DNA of 64,000 nt, from contig NZ_JAJEWL010000006.1 in assembly GCF_020687695.1 (NCBI RefSeq), positions 1 through 64,000 on the forward strand, in the 5' to 3' direction. The translations under genes were made by a program, and so were the position numbers. The number at the start of each line of letters is the position of its first letter. The stretch's first letter is position 1. Below are positions 60,154-64,000 of this stretch, in pieces. This stretch comes from Pusillimonas sp. MFBS29 (lineage in GTDB: Bacteria; Pseudomonadota; Gammaproteobacteria; Burkholderiales; Burkholderiaceae_B). The notes beneath the pieces are model-generated. The model was not told the origin of the DNA. It worked only from the letters and a program-made list of their open reading frames with translations, and searched no databases.

Positions 60154-62352
60154 TTGAAGATAAGAATTCCAGCCCTACTTGTGTCAGGCCTGGCTGCGCT
60201 TGCACTTGTCGGATGCGATAGCGGTGGAGGGACAGGGAGCGACGACACCGCTCAGGCACCCAACATCCTGCTTGTGATCATGGACGACGTCGGCATAGAC
60301 CAGATGAAAGTCTTTGGCTACGGCGGCCAGACATGGCCCATGATGCCTAATATCGATGCCGTGGCACATGCAGGCGTACGCTTTCGCAATACCTGGTCCA
60401 TGCCCGAATGTTCTCCCGGTCGTGCCTCCATGTTTGTGGGTCGCTATCCGGTTCGTACCGGCATCCACCAGGCGATTGGCCCCCGCGACCTGGCTACCTC
60501 GCAACTTTCTCCTTATGATGTCACTGCGCCCAAGCTGCTCAAGCGGGCGGGGTATGAAAGTGCGATGTTCGGCAAATTCCACCTGGCCGGGCCGGACAAC
60601 AACGAAGCCGAGTTCTCCACTCCCAGCGTGCTTGGGTGGGATTACTTTTACGGCTGGGTCGACGGGTTGCCGGGTTCCATCGACCGAACGGTCGGCGGCT
60701 ACGATAAGGCCGGCACGCACGTATGCGGATTTATTCCCGGCGAGAAAGCGGGCGGTGCCGAAACGGGCGCCTGCTACCAGCCCGACGGTAGCTGCAAAGT
60801 CCTGAGCCGCACGGATCTCAGCCAGGACACACCGGGCATGCAATGCGTGGACTCGGGTGGCATCCTGGTTCCCAACGACACCTGTGGCGCGCCGCCCTCG
60901 TATCTTGATTTCAACATTCAGAATGCCTACTACGTATCGCCGCTGGTCATCAACGATAACGGGCAGGCCGAAGTAGTCAGTTTGTCCGATCCACGGGCGC
61001 GGGGCTACCGCACCACGATAGAGACCGACGCCGCCATCGAGTGGATCAATTCACGCCCAGCCAATCAGGCATGGATGGCCACGGTGAGCTACAGCGCCGC
61101 CCATACACCCTGGCAGCAGCCTCCCAAACGGCTGATACCTTTGGCACCGCACGACATGAGCCCGCTTGATGGGCTCACCTGTTCACCTGAAGGTGCGCCT
61201 GGTACTTTACATACGCGCATTATCCAGGACCGCATGACTGAAGCCCTCGATACGGAATTTGGCCGGCTGCTGGTCGAGACCGGCATGGCCAAATACAAGG
61301 AAGACGGCAGCCTTGACTACGACCCCAAGGCAACGAACACCGTTATTGTTATTGTTGGCGACAATGGTTCTTTGGGCACGGCAGTGAAGCTGCCTTTTGA
61401 CCCTACCCGAGCCAAGGGAACGGCGTATCAGACGGGTGTCTGGGATCCTCTTATTATTGCCGGTCCCCAGGTAGCCGAGCCTGACCGCGAAGTCGGTCAC
61501 ATGGTCAATACGGTGGATCTGTTCCAGTTCTTTGGCGAGCTGGCTGGTCTGGATGCACATCAGGAAGTGCCCCATGTCATCGATTCGGTTGGCATTCTGC
61601 CTTATCTGGTCAACCCCAGCCAGGCCAGCCTGCGTACCATCAACTTTGCCATGGGCGGCCTGAACGAGCAAGCCAACGGTGGTCGCAACGGACCGTGTGT
61701 GGTGGGTACCTCGTGTACGGCCATTCCCACATCCAAGACCGTGTGTGAAGACAACCTCGGGGTTTACTGGGGAGCGGGCTACGACGATCCGTCCGTCGTT
61801 CCCACGGTGCCCGCTGGGGCGGGCTATGAAACATGCGCCGATGTGAACGAGGCCCGGTACAAGGCGACTCCGCAGCAGAGCCATCTTGGTCTGGTCCCCG
61901 AATCTACCGTCGCGATCCGTAACGAGCTTTACAAGCTGGTGGTCAACACCAGCGTAGACTACGATCCGGCCTCTGACAGTCACCGGGAGATCGTCAGTGA
62001 AGAGCTGTACCAGATCAATCAGGCTGCACCCGTACCGTTGCTGGATACCGAGGATCGCAACCTGCTCCCCAGCAGTGATCCTCAGGTGGAAGCAATTCGT
62101 CAGGACCTGCGTGCCAAGCTCGATGACATGCTGGCTTCCAGTCCGGATTGTCCGGGTGATGGCAACCTCGATGGTGTCGTCAATGCACAGGACGTCGAGA
62201 ACTGGCGGAAAATTGCACAAGAGTGGGGCCTGTCCAGCGTGTACGACTTCCTTACACCGGAATATCGCGACGGCATTACCGACCATAACGACGGGGCGGT
62301 CATTCAGGCTAATTTGAACAAGACCTGCGAACGCGGCTACAGCATATATTGA
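60154..62352 (+). CDS. Arylsulfatase-family lipoprotein with dockerin-like C-terminus
   Basis: The TTG start at 60154 follows GGAGACAA and gives 732 residues; an ATG at 60118 also lies in frame, but a start there would put a charged stretch ahead of the signal. A lipobox is at C21 (LALVGC). The sulfatase domain has metal ligands D44/D45 and the formylglycine motif CSPGR at C86 (CxPxR), then MFGKFHLAG. It needs a formylglycine-generating enzyme, which is not in the window. The C-terminal 70 residues contain GDGNLDGVVNAQDVENW and DGITDHNDGAVIQANL, two calcium-loop motifs of a type I dockerin. Confidence 0.88.
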   Translation: MKIRIPALLVSGLAALALVGCDSGGGTGSDDTAQAPNILLVIMDDVGIDQMKVFGYGGQTWPMMPNIDAVAHAGVRFRNTWSMPECSPGRASMFVGRYPVRTGIHQAIGPRDLATSQLSPYDVTAPKLLKRAGYESAMFGKFHLAGPDNNEAEFSTPSVLGWDYFYGWVDGLPGSIDRTVGGYDKAGTHVCGFIPGEKAGGAETGACYQPDGSCKVLSRTDLSQDTPGMQCVDSGGILVPNDTCGAPPSYLDFNIQNAYYVSPLVINDNGQAEVVSLSDPRARGYRTTIETDAAIEWINSRPANQAWMATVSYSAAHTPWQQPPKRLIPLAPHDMSPLDGLTCSPEGAPGTLHTRIIQDRMTEALDTEFGRLLVETGMAKYKEDGSLDYDPKATNTVIVIVGDNGSLGTAVKLPFDPTRAKGTAYQTGVWDPLIIAGPQVAEPDREVGHMVNTVDLFQFFGELAGLDAHQEVPHVIDSVGILPYLVNPSQASLRTINFAMGGLNEQANGGRNGPCVVGTSCTAIPTSKTVCEDNLGVYWGAGYDDPSVVPTVPAGAGYETCADVNEARYKATPQQSHLGLVPESTVAIRNELYKLVVNTSVDYDPASDSHREIVSEELYQINQAAPVPLLDTEDRNLLPSSDPQVEAIRQDLRAKLDDMLASSPDCPGDGNLDGVVNAQDVENWRKIAQEWGLSSVYDFLTPEYRDGITDHNDGAVIQANLNKTCERGYSIY

Positions 62353-62360
62353 TTGTGTGA

Positions 62361-62396
62361 AACCAGAGGCCGCTCACGACAGGGCGGCCTCTGGTT
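62361..62396. terminator. Hairpin between the convergent sulfatase and aldo-keto reductase genes
   Basis: AACCAGAGGCCGC (62361-62373) pairs with GCGGCCTCTGGTT (62384-62396), a perfect 13-pair GC-rich stem. Only TTC follows on the plus strand, so it lacks a full T tract; it may still act as a bidirectional barrier between the convergent genes. Confidence 0.55.
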
Positions 62397-62401
62397 CATG
62401 A

Positions 62402-63451
62402 TCAGGGTGCCGGGTTTGGAGAACGCAGATGGATCTCCTGGATGGCATCCATAATTTCTTTCGACAGCACAACCTCGACGCTGTCGATATTTTCCTTGAG
62501 CTGAACAAGATTGGTTGCGCCAATCAGGTTGCTGGTGACAAACGGCTGTTGGTTGACAAATGCGAGAGCCATGGTAGCCGGTGACAAGCCATGGCTGCGG
62601 GCCAGCTGCACATATTCAGCCGCAGCAAGTTCGGCCTGCGGCTTCGAATAGCGCTTGAAGCGTTCGAACAAAGTCAGGCGAGCGCCCTCGGGGCGGGCAC
62701 CGTTCAGGTACTTGCCTGCCAACACACCCATGGCCAGCGGTGAGTATGCCAGCAGTCCAACTCCTTCCAGGTGACTGAATTCCGACAGACCATTTTCATA
62801 GATGCGGTTGAGCAGGCTGTAGGGATTCTGAATGGATACAAGCCGTGGCCAGTTGTTCCTTTCCGAAAATTTCAGGAATTGCGCCACACCCCACGGTGTT
62901 TCGTTTGAAACTCCGACATGGCGTACCTTGCCTGCCTTGACGAAGTCATGCAGTACTTCAAGGGTTTCCTCGATGGGCACGGTATAGGCGTCGTCCCTCC
63001 ATGGGTAGCCAGGGCGCCCGAAGATGGTTGTGGTTCGGTCTGGCCAATGCAACTGGTAAAGATCGAGATAGTCGGTTTGCAAGCGCTTCAGACTGGCATC
63101 CAGTGCTTCGGTCATGTTCTTGCGGTCCAGATGTATGTGTCCGCTACGAAGATGGCTGGGGCGTTTTGGATCAGTAGCGGCACCCGCAACTTTGCTGGCC
63201 AGTACGATGTCTTTGCGTCGGCCTGTCTTGGCCAGCCATGTGCCTATATAGGTTTCGGTGCGGCCTTGTGTTTCGGCCTTCGGAGGCACGGGATACATTT
63301 CAGCGGTATCAAGCAGGTTGACCCCTTGCGACAAGGCGAAGTCGATCTGCTCGTGTGCTTCGGATTCAGTATTTTGCTCACCCCAGGTCATGGTGCCAAG
63401 CCCGATCAGGCTGACCTCCAGGTCTGTATGTCCGAGTTTCCGGTATTTCAA
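62402..63451 (-). CDS. Aldo-keto reductase (Tas-like)
   Basis: The 349-residue protein has the AKR motifs: GLGTMTWGEQ, LDTAEMY (with catalytic tyrosine Y53 and the aspartate), SLKRLQTDYLDLYQLHWPDR (catalytic histidine) and RHVGVSNETPW. The sequence MKYRKLGHTDLEVSLIGLGT is close to Tas (NADP(H)-dependent aldo-keto reductase). The substrate is unknown. It lies 68 bases after the FMN reductase on the same strand. Confidence 0.93.
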   Translation of the reverse strand: MKYRKLGHTDLEVSLIGLGTMTWGEQNTESEAHEQIDFALSQGVNLLDTAEMYPVPPKAETQGRTETYIGTWLAKTGRRKDIVLASKVAGAATDPKRPSHLRSGHIHLDRKNMTEALDASLKRLQTDYLDLYQLHWPDRTTTIFGRPGYPWRDDAYTVPIEETLEVLHDFVKAGKVRHVGVSNETPWGVAQFLKFSERNNWPRLVSIQNPYSLLNRIYENGLSEFSHLEGVGLLAYSPLAMGVLAGKYLNGARPEGARLTLFERFKRYSKPQAELAAAEYVQLARSHGLSPATMALAFVNQQPFVTSNLIGATNLVQLKENIDSVEVVLSKEIMDAIQEIHLRSPNPAP

Positions 63452-63519
63452 TGTTGATGCTCCGATGGTTGCTGATTGGCGTCGGGGGACGGTTTAAATC
63501 CCCCGACGTGTGCGGGCCC

Positions 63520-64000
63520 TTATGCCTGTTTGGCTTGCCGCATGGGTTTGAGTGCTGTTGCCCATTTATGCAACTCGGCAAGCATGGTTTGTGCAGAATC
63601 GTCGATCAGCGGGTTCGAGGTGAATACTTTGGCTTCGTCCAGCAGCGTGCCTACCATCGGTACGGCAACCCCTTCAACCATGGGCATCATCTTGAGTGTG
63701 GTGACGAGCTGCTTGGCTACCTGAACTGCGCGCATACCACCCGAAACGCCGCCGTAGCTGACAAAGCCGCAAGGCTTGTAGTTCCATTCGCTGTAGACAT
63801 AATTCAGTGCGTTAACCAACGACGGCGGAGCGCAGTAGTTGTATTCAGGCGTGACGAACACGTAGGCGTCAGCGTCAGCCACACTGGCGCTCCAGCGTTT
63901 GGTATGTTCGTGCTGATAGTTCTGCATCCGGGGGTGATGAGGTTCATCGTAGACCGGAAGATTGACATCAGCCAGGTCAACCAGTGAGACGTCGAACCCT
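63520..64000 (-). CDS. NADPH-dependent FMN reductase (truncated by window edge)
   Basis: The C-terminal 160 residues are visible. From the edge the frame reads FDVSLVDLADVNLPVYDEPH and runs on through VFVTPEYNYCAPPSLVNALN and CGFVSYGGVSGGMRAVQ to MRQAKQA. This is the flavodoxin-like fold with the PEYN motif of NADPH-dependent FMN or azo reductases. The N-terminal FMN phosphate-binding motif lies beyond the window. An internal ATG at 63927 is not the start. Confidence 0.88.
   Translation of the reverse strand, partial: GFDVSLVDLADVNLPVYDEPHHPRMQNYQHEHTKRWSASVADADAYVFVTPEYNYCAPPSLVNALNYVYSEWNYKPCGFVSYGGVSGGMRAVQVAKQLVTTLKMMPMVEGVAVPMVGTLLDEAKVFTSNPLIDDSAQTMLAELHKWATALKPMRQAKQA

Noticed and set aside
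63481-63507. Hairpin GTCGGGGGA/TCCCCCGAC between two minus-strand genes
   Set aside because: The nine-pair stem is real but lacks a T tract on either side, so it is not called a terminator; it could be chance in GC-rich DNA.
1-64000. CRISPR arrays, rRNA operons, prophage or integrases
   Set aside because: None was seen. No regularly spaced repeats, integrase or phage structural genes occur apart from the IS remnant at the left edge.

Overview
The window looks like chromosomal DNA of a betaproteobacterium of the Burkholderiales, probably Alcaligenaceae (Bordetella/Pusillimonas/Castellaniella-like). This is inferred from the protein sequences and from the pairing of a haem/ubiquinone anaerobic module with MetNIQ, Mrp and TonB-ExbBD; no rRNA is present to confirm it. 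Most of the window is ordinary, densely packed core and accessory chromosome. The only mobile DNA is the right end of an ISL3-like element at the left edge.

Layout. 1-5.9 kb: IS remnant, tRNA-Leu(CAG), RNase R (rnr), rRNA methyltransferase (rlmB), a Cys/Met-metabolism PLP enzyme, HU and tRNA-Val(TAC). 6-8.4 kb: tonB-exbB-exbD behind a Fur-like site. 8.4-10.2 kb: an OmpR-type regulator and its histidine kinase. 10.8-16.9 kb: an Mrp-type multisubunit cation/proton antiporter operon (A/B fused, C, D, E, F, G), every junction overlapping. 17-26 kb: a low-oxygen block with hemN behind a perfect FNR-type palindrome, a cysteine-poor CRP/FNR regulator (Dnr-like), an NnrS-like membrane protein, two DUF2249 proteins, a nitronate-monooxygenase-like flavoprotein with an added four-cysteine motif, and the oxygen-independent ubiquinone genes ubiU, ubiV and ubiT with a haemolysin-III protein between ubiV and ubiT. 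26-31.5 kb: an MFS transporter, CsbD, and a thiolase/acyl-CoA ligase/PPC-domain operon.

31.5-35.5 kb: two divergent TPP riboswitches. One precedes a sodium:solute symporter (ThiV-like candidate); the other precedes an SDR and an FMN-dependent monooxygenase, neither of which is a known thiamin gene. 35.5-39 kb: a polyamine operon (XRE regulator, carboxy(nor)spermidine decarboxylase and dehydrogenase, cytochrome b561). 39-42 kb: PhoX phosphatase, a small lipoprotein and a Nudix hydrolase. 42-47.1 kb: a partial sulfur-oxidation cluster (YeeE-like, flavocytochrome c flavoprotein, cytochrome c, SoxZ, SoxY, a second flavocytochrome-like protein) without SoxAX, SoxB or SoxCD. 47.2-49.7 kb: an overlapping operon of a 59-residue ribbon-helix-helix-like protein, a CHAD-domain protein and a ParA ATPase. 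This arrangement suggests a partition system for polyphosphate granules.

49.8-64 kb: dienelactone hydrolase, 5'-nucleotidase lipoprotein, a 929-residue RTX protein carrying what reads as an integrin-beta-type A domain, MetNIQ, DUF2058, GNAT, a lipoprotein sulfatase with a dockerin-like tail, an aldo-keto reductase and a truncated FMN reductase. The best candidates for undescribed biology are the TPP-controlled SDR/monooxygenase pair, the RHH-CHAD-ParA operon, the integrin-like RTX protein and the flavoprotein linked to ubiUV.
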